Below are positions 9,226 through 17,119 of a stretch of 64,000 nucleotides of DNA, piece after piece (positions within the stretch are counted from its first letter, which is position 1; each line of letters begins with the position of its first letter). The notes beneath the pieces were generated by a model. The model ran no database searches and was not told the origin of the DNA. It saw nothing but the letters and a program-made list of their open reading frames with translations. Source of the stretch: JACDER01 sp963717765 (lineage in GTDB: Bacteria > Actinomycetota > Thermoleophilia > Gaiellales > Gaiellaceae); assembly GCA_963717765.1 (NCBI GenBank), contig CAVQWX010000007.1, forward strand, positions 310,001-374,000. Direction: 5' to 3'. Position numbers and translations under genes: made by a program.

Positions 9226-10563
9226 CTAGGGGAGCGGTGCGCTGAGCGCCGCGAACGGAATCCCGCTACCAGGAGCCGTGTAGACCGCTCGGTAAAGGAG
9301 AGGCCGTGTGCCGGTCTTGTCGGTGAACGAGAAGGAGCCGCCTGAGAGCTGCGCTGTTCCGGCCGCGTGCCTCGAACCGTTACCCCGCTCCCGGAAGATC
9401 GTGACGCGCCCGCCGCTCGAGCGGTCCACGCTCCCCTCGATCGTCACCCCGTCGGCGCCTGGAAACGTACGCACCGATACGCGCGTTGTGAGCTTCGCAG
9501 GCGAGTGGTACCACTCGAGGTTCCCGCCTCGCTCGAGGAGGATGTCGCGTCCCGACTTCGGTGCGACGGCCAAGCCGCCAATCCATCCGTCGAGGCCGAC
9601 CTGCTCGCCGCCGCTGACCACGGTGCCGGCCCAGACGACGCCGTCGCCGCCGAGCCCCAGCTCGTCGGAGGTCACCCACTGGTTCGCGGCGACCTCGGCT
9701 CCGCCCGAGGGAAGAGCAAGCGCGGTGGTGAGCGCGCGGTCGAGCACGAACTCCGAGCTCGCATTCGTCGCCCGCTCCGCCAGCGTGACCGGCGCAGCGT
9801 CGAAGGCGGCCATCGACATGCTCCACGCGGCGTAGAGCCTCCCGCGGAGCAGGCTCGCCAGGACTGGCCCGATCGGAAACTCGCCGCGGGAGACGTCGAG
9901 GCCGCGTCCCGTCCACGTCTTGCCGTCGGGATACCACTCGAAGGCACCCGTCACGGTATGGAAGCCGTACGCCTCGACGACGTGTGCCCTCCCGCCCACC
10001 AGCACCGGTGCGGCAGGCGGAGGGACGCTGCTCTGCGGAAAGCCGCCGCGCGTCACGTTCTGCGTGCTCGGCCGGCCGTTCGCGTCCAGCCGGACGAGCT
10101 GGAGCTGGGTATTCAGGTTCAAGCTGTTCCAGCGCGAGAAGGCGACGATCGGCAGACCTTTCGCGTCCAGCGCCAGTCCCGGCCAGCCGAGCGCCATCGT
10201 CTGCGGGAGGGTCGCCAGGCGGACGGTCTGCCAGGTGGAGCCGCGCTTGCGGACGAGAGCGAGCGTGCGATCGTCGGCGCTCTGCACCAGCGCGACCGGA
10301 CCGGCGGAACCGATGCGGAAGGCCTTGACCGTGGCGCCGGACGTCGTCGTCGCGGCGTTGACGGCGCGCCATTTCGCCCCTCCGGCTCGGGTCGACACGA
10401 CCACTCGTGTTCCGCGCACGTACGCCACCGACGGCGTTCCCTTCGCGTTCAGCGCAAGCAGCCCGTCGGCAGCATTCCGCGCGACGATCTCCGCCCCCGC
10501 GGTGCCGGCCGCGAGGAGTGCGACGCAGGAGGCAACCGCTGAGATAAGGACGCGCGGGCCGAT
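9226..10563 (-). CDS. exported propeller-like protein of unknown function
   Basis: No family recognised. The protein has repeated short beta-strand motifs ending in residue-pairs such as LVRLDANGRP, LALDAKGLPIVAF and GGRAHVVEAY, suggesting a beta-propeller. A C-terminal segment (about the last 80 residues) looks like an Ig-like extension. In frame upstream of the first conventional start (GTG at 10428) there is a clear signal-peptide sequence (RVLISAVASCVALLAAGTAG). A TAG lies at 10575-10573, and there is no ATG, GTG or TTG between. The given 5' end assumes an ATC start at 10563; the conservative alternative is GTG at 10428. Confidence 0.55.
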   Translation of the reverse strand: MGPRVLISAVASCVALLAAGTAGAEIVARNAADGLLALNAKGTPSVAYVRGTRVVVSTRAGGAKWRAVNAATTTSGATVKAFRIGSAGPVALVQSADDRTLALVRKRGSTWQTVRLATLPQTMALGWPGLALDAKGLPIVAFSRWNSLNLNTQLQLVRLDANGRPSTQNVTRGGFPQSSVPPPAAPVLVGGRAHVVEAYGFHTVTGAFEWYPDGKTWTGRGLDVSRGEFPIGPVLASLLRGRLYAAWSMSMAAFDAAPVTLAERATNASSEFVLDRALTTALALPSGGAEVAANQWVTSDELGLGGDGVVWAGTVVSGGEQVGLDGWIGGLAVAPKSGRDILLERGGNLEWYHSPAKLTTRVSVRTFPGADGVTIEGSVDRSSGGRVTIFRERGNGSRHAAGTAQLSGGSFSFTDKTGTRPLLYRAVYTAPGSGIPFAALSAPLP

Positions 10564-10673
10564 GGCTCGATCCTACGCTGCTTGCGCGCTCAAAAAGATC
10601 AAGATTCCCTAATGCCCGGTCGCGCGTCCCGTCGTCGAAACGTGTCCCCGGGAGGAACTCGCGTCGCCGGCTC

Positions 10674-10772
10674 GGGTCAGGCTTGACCGCGGCACCTGGG
10701 AGGCAATCCTTAGCGCTGCTTCCTTCCGGACCTGACGCGGTTCAGATGCTCCCAGTGCGCGGAACCTGGCCG
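10674..10772 (-). ncRNA. ffs: signal recognition particle RNA (small bacterial type)
   Basis: The minus strand carries the conserved SRP domain IV sequence GGTCCGGAAGGAAGCAGC (about 10714-10731). Flanking arms pair: CTGGGAG/CTCCCAG, then CCGCG/CGCGG, then GGCCAGG/CCTGACC, giving a ~98-nt hairpin. It binds Ffh and directs nascent membrane proteins to the translocon. Location near dnaX is common in actinobacteria. Ends are estimated from pairing. Confidence 0.93.
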
Positions 10773-10932
10773 TCAACGCTGCGTGCACGAGCCCAAGCCC
10801 CGAAAACTCCGCCCCTCGGACGGTGTTCGGCCCCGCTAGAGCGGATTACGGGTTCAGGGAACCGCTAGCTCCCCGCCTAGCGCGACCGGGCTCGGGAAGG
10901 GTAACAACGCCGCGGAGGTAGCGATTGTTACG

Positions 10933-11385
10933 ATGCGGGCCGTGCCGATCGCCGACCTCCTGAGCCCACGGGTCGTCAGCGTCGGACCGGAGGAGACGGT
11001 CCGGGTCGCGATCGCCCGCATGCTCGAGGAGAACATCGGCTCCGTCGCCGTGTGCGAAGACGAGAAGCTGGTCGGGATCTTCACCGAGCGGGACGTCCTC
11101 CGGCTCGCCGGCGACAGCGCGGACTTCGACGCGCTCCTCGTGCGAGACGTCATGACCCGCTCGCTCGTGACCGTCCCGCCCGACGTCGACGTGCTCGATG
11201 CGGCGCGGCTCATGGGGGAGAAGAAGATCCGCCACCTGCCCGTGCTGCACGGCGAGCACCTCCTCGGCGTGGTCGGGATCCGCGAGGTCATGCGCACCAT
11301 GGTCGAGCAGCTCTGGCGGCACCAGGACCCAGACGTGCGCGAGACGGCTCGCGAGCTCCTGGTCGGCCGCCGCGAATCGCATTAG
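10933..11385 (+). CDS. CBS-domain-pair protein
   Basis: 150 aa, made almost only of two CBS domains: residues ~6-65 (IADLLSPRVVSVGPEETV, ending FTERDVLR) and ~70-130 (VRDVMTRSLVTVPPDVDV, ending GIREVM). Such stand-alone pairs bind adenosine nucleotides (AMP, ATP, SAM) and regulate partners. No partner gene is fused or clearly co-transcribed. Gene begins about 160 bp after the SRP RNA on the opposite strand. Confidence 0.88.
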   Translation: MRAVPIADLLSPRVVSVGPEETVRVAIARMLEENIGSVAVCEDEKLVGIFTERDVLRLAGDSADFDALLVRDVMTRSLVTVPPDVDVLDAARLMGEKKIRHLPVLHGEHLLGVVGIREVMRTMVEQLWRHQDPDVRETARELLVGRRESH

Positions 11386-11488
11386 CGATCTGAACGGGGT
11401 TCGTAAAGCTTCTGTGATTCGCGTCTGAATCGCGTCTCCGGCGGGGACAACCGGATCGTTCGATTTACGTCGGGAAAGGGGTCTCGCA

Positions 11489-12007
11489 ATGAAGAGCGCC
11501 ATCGCCGCCGCAGCGATCGTCCTGGCTTTCAGCGTGGGCGGGGCAACCGCCGCCAGCCTCATCGGCGGGAAGCAGATCCGCAACCACTCGATCGGGCTCA
11601 TCGATATCAGCCGAACCGCGCAGAAGGCGCTGCACGGGCAGCGTGGAGCACGCGGGCTCGTCGGGCCGGTCGGCCCGGCGGGGCCGCAAGGGCCTGCTGG
11701 CCCCGCAGGGCTGCCTGGGCCGGCACAGCCCAGCACGGTCGCCTACGCGCGGGTGACGAGGAGCGGCACCGTCATGGCCGACTTCTCGCGCAACATCAAG
11801 CAGGTCAACGTTGTTCGCACGGGTGCGGGCCAGTACTGCTTCCGGGGTCTGTCGATCTCGATCAAGACGGCAGTGGCCAGCCCGGCGAGCGGGGGCGCGA
11901 TCGGCGCAACCGTCAACCCGCCGACCGCGAATTGCAGCTTCGTCGTCTCGACCTTTGCGCCGGGCGGGAAGCGCGTGGACAACGCTTTCTACGTGCAGTT
12001 CGCCTGA
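11489..12007 (+). CDS. secreted collagen-like repeat protein
   Basis: 172 aa. Signal peptide at residues 1-22 (AIVLAFSVGGATA). A short region with IGGKQIRNHSIGLIDIS follows, then a run of about ten Gly-X-Y triplets (GPVGPAGPQGPAGPAGLPGP, residues ~59-80), then a compact domain with two cysteines. Short collagen-like stretches form triple helices in other bacterial surface proteins; function here is unknown. A strong intrinsic terminator follows directly. Confidence 0.8.
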   Translation: MKSAIAAAAIVLAFSVGGATAASLIGGKQIRNHSIGLIDISRTAQKALHGQRGARGLVGPVGPAGPQGPAGPAGLPGPAQPSTVAYARVTRSGTVMADFSRNIKQVNVVRTGAGQYCFRGLSISIKTAVASPASGGAIGATVNPPTANCSFVVSTFAPGGKRVDNAFYVQFA

Positions 12008-12030
12008 GGAGGAGTAACTCCGAGGAGAGG

Positions 12031-12060
12031 TGAAAGGGCTCCCCACCGGGGCCCTTTTCA
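12031..12060 (+). terminator. intrinsic terminator after the collagen-like gene
   Basis: AAAGGGC pairs with GCCCTTT, extended by CCCC/GGGG around a short loop, and runs into TTTT. It lies about 25 bp after the stop codon. Confidence 0.85.
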
Positions 12061-12254
12061 CATGAGTGCGCAGTTACCGCTACGACTCGCCGGGCTCTGC
12101 GGTGACCAGCACGCCTCCGAGGCGCGCGATAGCCTCGACCCGCAGTTTTGGTGCGCCCTCAGGGAGATCGTCCGGCTCTGCCAGTCTGGTCTCGACCGCG
12201 CCGCGCGGCGCGTCGTGCTGCTCGAACTGCAGTTGCGTGAGAGGATTGGCGCCG

Positions 12255-13946
12255 ATGAGCACCGCCGCCATCGAGGAGCGCGTCGACGAGCTGCTCGCGC
12301 GCATGACGCTCGAGGAAAAGGTCGGGCTGATGTTCCACGCGCCGATCTCCATGAATCCGGACGGGACGCTTCTCGACGGCACCGAGGAGCGCATCGCCGG
12401 CCGGCACCTCAATCACTTCAACATCTACTCCGCACCCGGGCCGCGGGAGCACGCGGAATGGCACAACGGGCTGCAGGATCTCGCGAAGACGACGCGTCTC
12501 GGGATCCCCGTGACGATCTCTTCCGACCCGCGGCACAGCTTTGCCGAGAACTTCGCGACCTCGTGGTCGGCCAGGGGTTTCTCGCACTGGCCCGAGCCGA
12601 TCGGCTTCGGCGCGCTCGGTGACGTGGATGCCGTCCGTGAGTTCGGCGACATCGCGCGACGCGAGTACCGTGCGGTCGGTATCCACGTCGCACTCCACCC
12701 GATGGCGGACCTGGCGACGGAACCACGGTGGGCGCGGATCATGCACACCTTCGGCGAAGACGGCGAGCTCGCTGCGCGTCTGGTCGCGGCGTACATCCGC
12801 GGTTTCCAAGGCGAGGAGCTCGGGCCGCAGTCGGTTGCCTGCATGACGAAGCACTTCCCGGGTGGCGGCCCGCAGCTCGACGGCGAGGATCCGCACTTCG
12901 CGTACGGCAAGGATCAGGTGTACCCGGGCGGCATGTTCGAGTACCACATGCGTGTCTTCGAAGCCGCTTTCGAGGCCGGAACGGCGCAGATCATGCCGTA
13001 CTACGGACGGCCCGTCGGCACACCGCTCGAGGAGGTCGGCTTTGGCTTCAACCACGATGTCGTGACCGGGCTCCTGCGCGAGCGCTACGGCTTCGATGGC
13101 GTCGTCTGCACCGACTGGGGCCTCGTCACCGACGCACAGCTCCCGGACGGATCGGTGTTCGCGGCGAAGTGCTGGGGCGTCGAGGAGCTAGGCGTCGAGG
13201 AGCGTCTCGTCAAGATCGTCGAGGCCGGCTGCGACCAGCTCGGCGGCGAGGAGCTGCCGGAGGTGCTCGTCGAGCTCGTGCACGCGGGGCGCATTGCCGA
13301 GGAGCGAGTCGACAAGTCGGCGCGGCGCCTCCTGCGGGACAAGTTCCGCCTCGGGCTTTTCGACGATCCCTATGTCGATCCCGACGAAGCCGAGCGCACG
13401 TGTGGCTCGTCCCCGTTTCAGGCCAAGGGCGAGCGCGCGCAGCGGCGCTCGGCGGTCGTGATCTCGAACGACGGCGTGCTGCCGCTGAGGGAGGGCGTCC
13501 GCGTGTACGCCGACGGCCTCGCCTGCGAGGGCGCCGTCGAGAGCCCCGGCGAGGCGGACGTCGCGATCGTGCGGCGGAACACGCCGTTCGAGTCGCGTAC
13601 GAACGGCATGGTCGAGTCACTCTTCCACGCGGGCGACCTCGACTTCAAGGAGCCCGAGCTATCCACGCTGCTCGAGCTCGCGCGTATGGTCCCCATGGTG
13701 CTCGTCCTCCACCTCGAGCGGCCGGCCGTGATTCCGGAGCTCGTCGAGGCGTGCGCAGCGGTCGTGGCGGTCTTCGGTGCATCCGACGACGCGGTGCTCG
13801 ACGTTCTCTTTGGCCGGACGAGACCTGAGGGCAGGCTGCCGTTCGAGCTACCGTCGTCGATGGACGCCGTGCGGGCGCAGCTCCCCGATCTGCCGGGCGA
13901 CTCGCTCAATCCGCTGTTCCGCCGCGGGCACGGGCTCGACCTCTAG
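12255..13946 (+). CDS. glycoside hydrolase family 3 (beta-glucosidase-like)
   Basis: 563 aa from the ATG at 12255, preceded by GAGAGGAT. An open frame continues 189 bp upstream but has no family sequence. GH3 signs: MTLEEKVGLM at the N-terminus, KHFPGGGPQLDGEDPH (substrate-binding Lys-His) and the nucleophile Asp in FDGVVCTDWGLVTD. The C-terminal alpha/beta domain has the family GRTRPEGRLPFELP block. No signal peptide, so it acts inside the cell. Likely releases glucose or xylose from beta-linked oligosaccharides. Confidence 0.88.
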   Translation: MSTAAIEERVDELLARMTLEEKVGLMFHAPISMNPDGTLLDGTEERIAGRHLNHFNIYSAPGPREHAEWHNGLQDLAKTTRLGIPVTISSDPRHSFAENFATSWSARGFSHWPEPIGFGALGDVDAVREFGDIARREYRAVGIHVALHPMADLATEPRWARIMHTFGEDGELAARLVAAYIRGFQGEELGPQSVACMTKHFPGGGPQLDGEDPHFAYGKDQVYPGGMFEYHMRVFEAAFEAGTAQIMPYYGRPVGTPLEEVGFGFNHDVVTGLLRERYGFDGVVCTDWGLVTDAQLPDGSVFAAKCWGVEELGVEERLVKIVEAGCDQLGGEELPEVLVELVHAGRIAEERVDKSARRLLRDKFRLGLFDDPYVDPDEAERTCGSSPFQAKGERAQRRSAVVISNDGVLPLREGVRVYADGLACEGAVESPGEADVAIVRRNTPFESRTNGMVESLFHAGDLDFKEPELSTLLELARMVPMVLVLHLERPAVIPELVEACAAVVAVFGASDDAVLDVLFGRTRPEGRLPFELPSSMDAVRAQLPDLPGDSLNPLFRRGHGLDL

Positions 13947-13954
13947 GTCGCGAC

Positions 13955-14425
13955 TCAGCCGTCGCTGCGGTCCGTGAGCAGCTGCTCGATGCGATCGAGC
14001 CGTTCGTCGAGCTCGTCGAACCGCGCCTCGACCCGACGCTCCTCCGACTCCTCCTCCGCTGCATCTTTCGCCGCTTGCCGCTGTTGGACGCTGGAGATGA
14101 ACGTCGACGTGATCGCTGCAACGAGGACGGCGACGAACGCAATCGCCCACAGCATCACAAAGGCGGCAACGATCCGACCGCTGACGTGGGTGGGCGTCAC
14201 ATCCCCGTAGCCGACCGTCGTGATCGTCTGCAACGCCCACCAGATTCCCCGTCCCACGTTCGGATACTCGGAGTGATCCAGCGCCCACATCGCGACGCCG
14301 GAAACGACGACGACGCCCGCGGTCGAGATGACGATGACCCACGCCGCCCGGCTTATCGAGAGCGGCTGCGACATGCGCTGCGCGATCCGCCGCTCTAACG
14401 AGGGCGGGCGCGGGCGGTGCGGCAT
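13955..14425 (-). CDS. two-TM potassium channel family protein
   Basis: 156 aa from the ATG at 14425; the frame remains open further upstream into tRNA-Val, so the shorter form is taken. TM1 (AAWVIVISTAGVVVVSGVAM), pore helix WWALQTITTVGYGDVTP with the K+ selectivity filter TVGYGD, and TM2 (IVAAFVMLWAIAFVAVLVAA). A charged C-terminal coiled coil of ~50 residues (RRVEARFDELDERLDRIEQL) probably assembles the tetramer. Converges with the GH3 gene, 8 bp apart. Confidence 0.9.
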   Translation of the reverse strand: MPHRPRPPSLERRIAQRMSQPLSISRAAWVIVISTAGVVVVSGVAMWALDHSEYPNVGRGIWWALQTITTVGYGDVTPTHVSGRIVAAFVMLWAIAFVAVLVAAITSTFISSVQQRQAAKDAAEEESEERRVEARFDELDERLDRIEQLLTDRSDG

Positions 14426-14566
14426 GGTGGGAACGTTAAGTCGCTGTTCGGACGGCCGTACACGCCTACACGCGCAAGGTAGCTCGATGCCCTGCTCGCC
14501 ACGCTGATCCGCGACGGCAAGCTGACGGTTGCCCCCACCTCGGTAGTTGCGCAGCGGGTTCTCGCA

Positions 14567-14638
14567 TGGGCGCACCTGGGATCGAACCAGGGACCTCCCG
14601 CGTGTGAAGCGGGCGCTCTCCCGCTGAGCTATGCGCCC
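14567..14638 (-). tRNA. tRNA-Val (anticodon CAC)
   Basis: Minus strand: acceptor GGGCGCA/TGCGCCC, D-arm TAGCTCAGCGGGAGAGC, anticodon stem CCCGC/GCGGG around TTCACAC (anticodon CAC), and T-arm with GGTTCGATCCC. 72 nt, discriminator A, no CCA encoded. Confidence 0.95.
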
Positions 14639-14685
14639 CAGCGGCGACCTAGATTAGCGCCTGGCCGTCTTGGTACGGTGCCGTC

Positions 14686-15156
14686 GTGCTGCTTGCGTTG
14701 ACCACCGGACACAAGGTGGGGATGCTCGTCGTCGCCGCCATCTTCATCGCCTTTGCGTTGCTCTCCGCGATGGTCATCCCGCGCTACCGGCCAAACTTCC
14801 CGGGCCGCGCGCTCCCGCTCTTCCTCTTCGTGACGGTTTGCATGTTCGTCGCGATGTTCACGGCGGTGCTCGTCTTCGGCGCGGAGAGCGAGGAAGAAGG
14901 GCCACGGCGGCTCGGCGGCCGCCGTGCATCACCACAAGTAACGCCACGGGCTACTCCGCCGATGGTTGGCAACCGGTTGCCGCCGAAGCCCGGCTTGGCC
15001 GGGCGAGAGGCGCGCCACCGGCTGCAGCGCCGACCACATTTCAGGAGGGGGCTCACGGGGGAACCCTGGGTTCCCCCGTGCCCAAGCGGAGAGGGCGGGA
15101 TTCGAACCCGCGACCCACGTTTCCGCAGGTACGCGATTTCCAGTCGCGCTCCTTAG
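14686..15156 (+). CDS. small membrane protein of unknown function, probably with an altered C-terminus
   Basis: GTG start. Two membrane segments: residues ~10-30 (GMLVVAAIFIAFALLSAMVI) and ~43-65 (LPLFLFVTVCMFVAMFTAVL). After the acidic stretch AESEEEG (~70) the reading frame crosses a repeat (15043-15079) and ends inside the antisense of tRNA-Ser, giving a basic tail without protein-like character. The first ~73 residues look real; the rest is probably readthrough after a repeat displaced the original stop. Confidence 0.5.
   Translation: MLLALTTGHKVGMLVVAAIFIAFALLSAMVIPRYRPNFPGRALPLFLFVTVCMFVAMFTAVLVFGAESEEEGPRRLGGRRASPQVTPRATPPMVGNRLPPKPGLAGREARHRLQRRPHFRRGLTGEPWVPPCPSGEGGIRTRDPRFRRYAISSRAP
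15043..15079. repeat. REP-like 37-bp repeat, copy 1
   Basis: Identical over 37 bp to 61371-61407. It begins AGGAGGGGGCTC and ends with a perfect hairpin ACGGGGGAACC-CTG-GGTTCCCCCGT. Upstream of both copies lies a further imperfect G/C hairpin (AGCCCGGCTTGGCCGGGC here). It lies 7 bp beyond the 3' end of tRNA-Ser(GGA). Confidence 0.8.
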
Positions 15157-15176
15157 GCCAACTCGGACACCTCTCC
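15087..15176 (-). tRNA. tRNA-Ser (anticodon GGA)
   Basis: 90 nt with a long variable arm. Acceptor GGAGAGG/CCTCTCC, anticodon stem GCGA/TCGC around CTGGAAA (anticodon GGA), T-loop GGTTCGAATCC, discriminator G. Confidence 0.95.
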
Positions 15177-15210
15177 TCAGCGCCCCTATTGTGCCCGCCC
15201 ACGCGAGGCC

Positions 15211-15468
15211 TTGACGGCGGCGCGGCGAACTGAGCGCCGTGCAGCGCCTTCGCCCGCAGCTCGCGCTCGACCGCGTCCGCCCCTCCTGGTTGACGGGCGG
15301 GATGATCCGTCTGGGGTCCTGAGCGCGTTCGTCGTCCTCGTCGGGATAATCCGCTCGCGGATGATGCTCACCGCTTTCGCGCTCCTGACCGCGTACCTGT
15401 CCAGCTTCGTCGACTTCTACGGGCCACGGCGCGAGTCGGAGGCCGCCGAGCCTCCACCCGGGAACTAG
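15211..15468 (+). CDS. possible small membrane protein
   Basis: A frame of 85 codons whose only usable early start is TTG. A hydrophobic stretch VLSAFVVLVGII and another, LTAFALLTAYLSSFVDFY, could span the membrane; the N-terminus is Arg/Ala-rich and unconvincing. An internal ATG at 15361 would give 35 aa with a single TM. No family seen. It overlaps the end of the convergent GNAT gene by 4 bp. This is the only possible gene in this stretch. Confidence 0.25.
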   Translation: MTAARRTERRAAPSPAARARPRPPLLVDGRDDPSGVLSAFVVLVGIIRSRMMLTAFALLTAYLSSFVDFYGPRRESEAAEPPPGN

Positions 15469-16010
15469 TCCGGCGCGAGCAGCGAGAAGAGCGTCGCGTC
15501 GACGCGCTCCCCGTCGTGACGCAGGTAGCGGCGCTTGACGCCCTCCCGCTCGAAGCCGAGCCGCTCGAGGACGCGCTCGGAAGCCTCGTGGCCGAGGCGG
15601 ACGTGCGCCTCCATCCGATAGACGCCGTTCGCGAACGCGTGGTCGATCGCGGCCTGCACCGCGCGCGTGGCGACACCGCGCCCGCGCGCTTCGTGGAACA
15701 GCCAGTACCCCACCTCGAGCGTGTCGCGCATCGGGTCGAAGTGGTGGAGGGCGACGCCGCCGAGCAGCGTGCCGTCAGGCCCCTCGATCACGTATGGGCA
15801 GAGCAGCCCGTTCTCGCGCATGCGCGGGATCTCGGTCGCGAGCGCCGCGGCCAGCATCTCGGCCCCGACGGGCGGGAGACCCGCCTCCCCGCCGATCTCG
15901 GGGTCGACGAAGGCGGGGGCGATGATCTCGACGTCGTCCACGGTGACGCACCGGACGATCAGGTCGTCCCCGCGCAGCTCGTCCGGAAACCGGTACGAGC
16001 TCGGCCGCAT
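15465..16010 (-). CDS. GNAT-family N-acetyltransferase (RimJ/RimL type)
   Basis: 181 aa from ATG at 16010. The fold elements are in order: LRGDDLIVRCVTVDDVE (strand 1), GTLLGGVALHHFDP, LEVGYWLFHEARGRGVATRA (acetyl-CoA-binding R/Q-x-x-G-x-G/A) and YRMEAHVRLGHEASERVLERLGFEREGV, which is typical of RimL-like enzymes. Transfers acetyl from acetyl-CoA to an amine, protein N-terminus or small molecule; target not predictable. Downstream of osmC with a 17-bp gap. Confidence 0.88.
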   Translation of the reverse strand: MRPSSYRFPDELRGDDLIVRCVTVDDVEIIAPAFVDPEIGGEAGLPPVGAEMLAAALATEIPRMRENGLLCPYVIEGPDGTLLGGVALHHFDPMRDTLEVGYWLFHEARGRGVATRAVQAAIDHAFANGVYRMEAHVRLGHEASERVLERLGFEREGVKRRYLRHDGERVDATLFSLLAPD

Positions 16011-16027
16011 CTGGGCCGGATCGGATC

Positions 16028-16468
16028 TCAGGCCAGCCTCGCCTCCACAGTGATCTCGACGTTCCCCGCCAGCGCGCCGGAGACGGGGCAGCCGGCCTTC
16101 GCCTCCTCCGCCGCCTCCTGGAACGCCGCCTCGTCCATCCCGGGGACGGTGCCGCTGACGTCGAGCGCGGATTTCGTGATCTTCCATCCGCCCTCGACCT
16201 GCTCGAAGGAGACCACAGCGCTGACATCGAGTTGCTCGGCCGGGCTCCCCGCCTGCGCGAGCCCGTGCGAGAGCGCCATCGAGAAGCAGGAGGCGTGCGC
16301 GGCGGCGATCAGCTCCTCGGGGCTCGTCGAGCCGTCGGAGCTCTCGGTCCGCGCCTTCCAGCTGACGTCGAGGCTCGAGAGTGCGCCGCTTCCCGATGAG
16401 ACGATCGTCCCGCTTCCGGACGTGAGATCGCCCTTCCAGACGACCTCCGCCTTGCGGTCCGCCCTCAC
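16028..16468 (-). CDS. OsmC-family peroxide-reducing protein
   Basis: 146 aa. GTG start at 16468 overlaps the superoxide dismutase stop as GTGA, so the two are coupled. Conserved OsmC elements: TSPEELIAAAHASCFSMALSH with the first redox Cys, and the second Cys in KAGCPVSGAL, about 65 residues later. Reduces organic hydroperoxides. Pairing with SOD makes a small oxidative-stress operon. Confidence 0.9.
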   Translation of the reverse strand: MRADRKAEVVWKGDLTSGSGTIVSSGSGALSSLDVSWKARTESSDGSTSPEELIAAAHASCFSMALSHGLAQAGSPAEQLDVSAVVSFEQVEGGWKITKSALDVSGTVPGMDEAAFQEAAEEAKAGCPVSGALAGNVEITVEARLA

Positions 16469-17070
16469 TTGGCTTCCTCGAACCGGCGTGCGACCTCGGG
16501 CCAGTTGACGACGTTCCACCAGGCCTCCAGGTACTCGGGCCGGCGGTTCTGGTACTTGAGGTAGTAGGCGTGCTCCCAGACGTCGACGCCGAGGAGCGGC
16601 ACGTCGCTCTGGATGATGGGAGAGTCCTGGTTCGCCGTCGAGTAGACGGCCAGGCCGGTCCCGTCCCAGACGAGCCAGCTCCAGCCCGAGCCGAAGCGCT
16701 TGACGCCGGTGTCGTTCACGAGCGTCTTGAGCGAGTCGAAGGAGTCGAAGGTGTCCGCGATCGCGTCGGCGAGCGCGCCATCGGGCTCACCGCCGCCGTC
16801 CGGGCTCATGATCTCCCAGAAGAGGCTGTGGTTGGCGTGGCCGCCGACGTTGTTGCGCACCGCCGCGCGGATGTCGTCGGGCAGGACGTCGAGGCTGGCC
16901 AGGATGTCCTCGATCGAGCGGTTCTCCCACTCGGTTCCGTCGAGCGCCTTGTTGGCGTTGTCGACGTAGGCCTGGTGGTGCTTGTCGTGGTGGAGCCGCA
17001 TCGTCTGCTCGTCGATGTGCGGCTCGAGTGCGTCGTAGGGATAAGGCAGATCCGGGACTTCGAACGCCAT
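16465..17070 (-). CDS. sodA: superoxide dismutase (Fe/Mn type)
   Basis: 201 aa, normal length. Metal ligands: His in RLHHDKHH, His in HANHSLFWE, Asp and His in VDVWEHAYYLKY. N-terminal PDLPYPYDALEPHID is typical. Converts superoxide to peroxide and oxygen; metal choice (Fe, Mn or either) cannot be decided here. No signal peptide. Divergent from pta with a 49-bp gap. Confidence 0.95.
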   Translation of the reverse strand: MAFEVPDLPYPYDALEPHIDEQTMRLHHDKHHQAYVDNANKALDGTEWENRSIEDILASLDVLPDDIRAAVRNNVGGHANHSLFWEIMSPDGGGEPDGALADAIADTFDSFDSLKTLVNDTGVKRFGSGWSWLVWDGTGLAVYSTANQDSPIIQSDVPLLGVDVWEHAYYLKYQNRRPEYLEAWWNVVNWPEVARRFEEAK

Positions 17071-17119
17071 TGCGTCTCCTTCCTGTTCGTCCTTCGTACC
17101 CTATGACAACATCAACTTC

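Noticed and set aside
9367..10542. Long plus-strand frame opposite the exported propeller-like gene
   Set aside because: Arg/Ala/Pro-rich shadow typical of high GC; the minus frame has a signal peptide and regular beta-strand repeats.
12062..12254. Minus-strand frame ending LPEGAPKLRVEAIARLGGVL upstream of the GH3 gene
   Set aside because: It looks somewhat protein-like at the end but has no start, no recognisable family and overlaps the GH3 ribosome site; no firm call possible.
14480..14566. Plus-strand fragment LDALLATLIRDGKLTVAPTS before tRNA-Val
   Set aside because: Short, no start, no domain; it reads into the tRNA complement.
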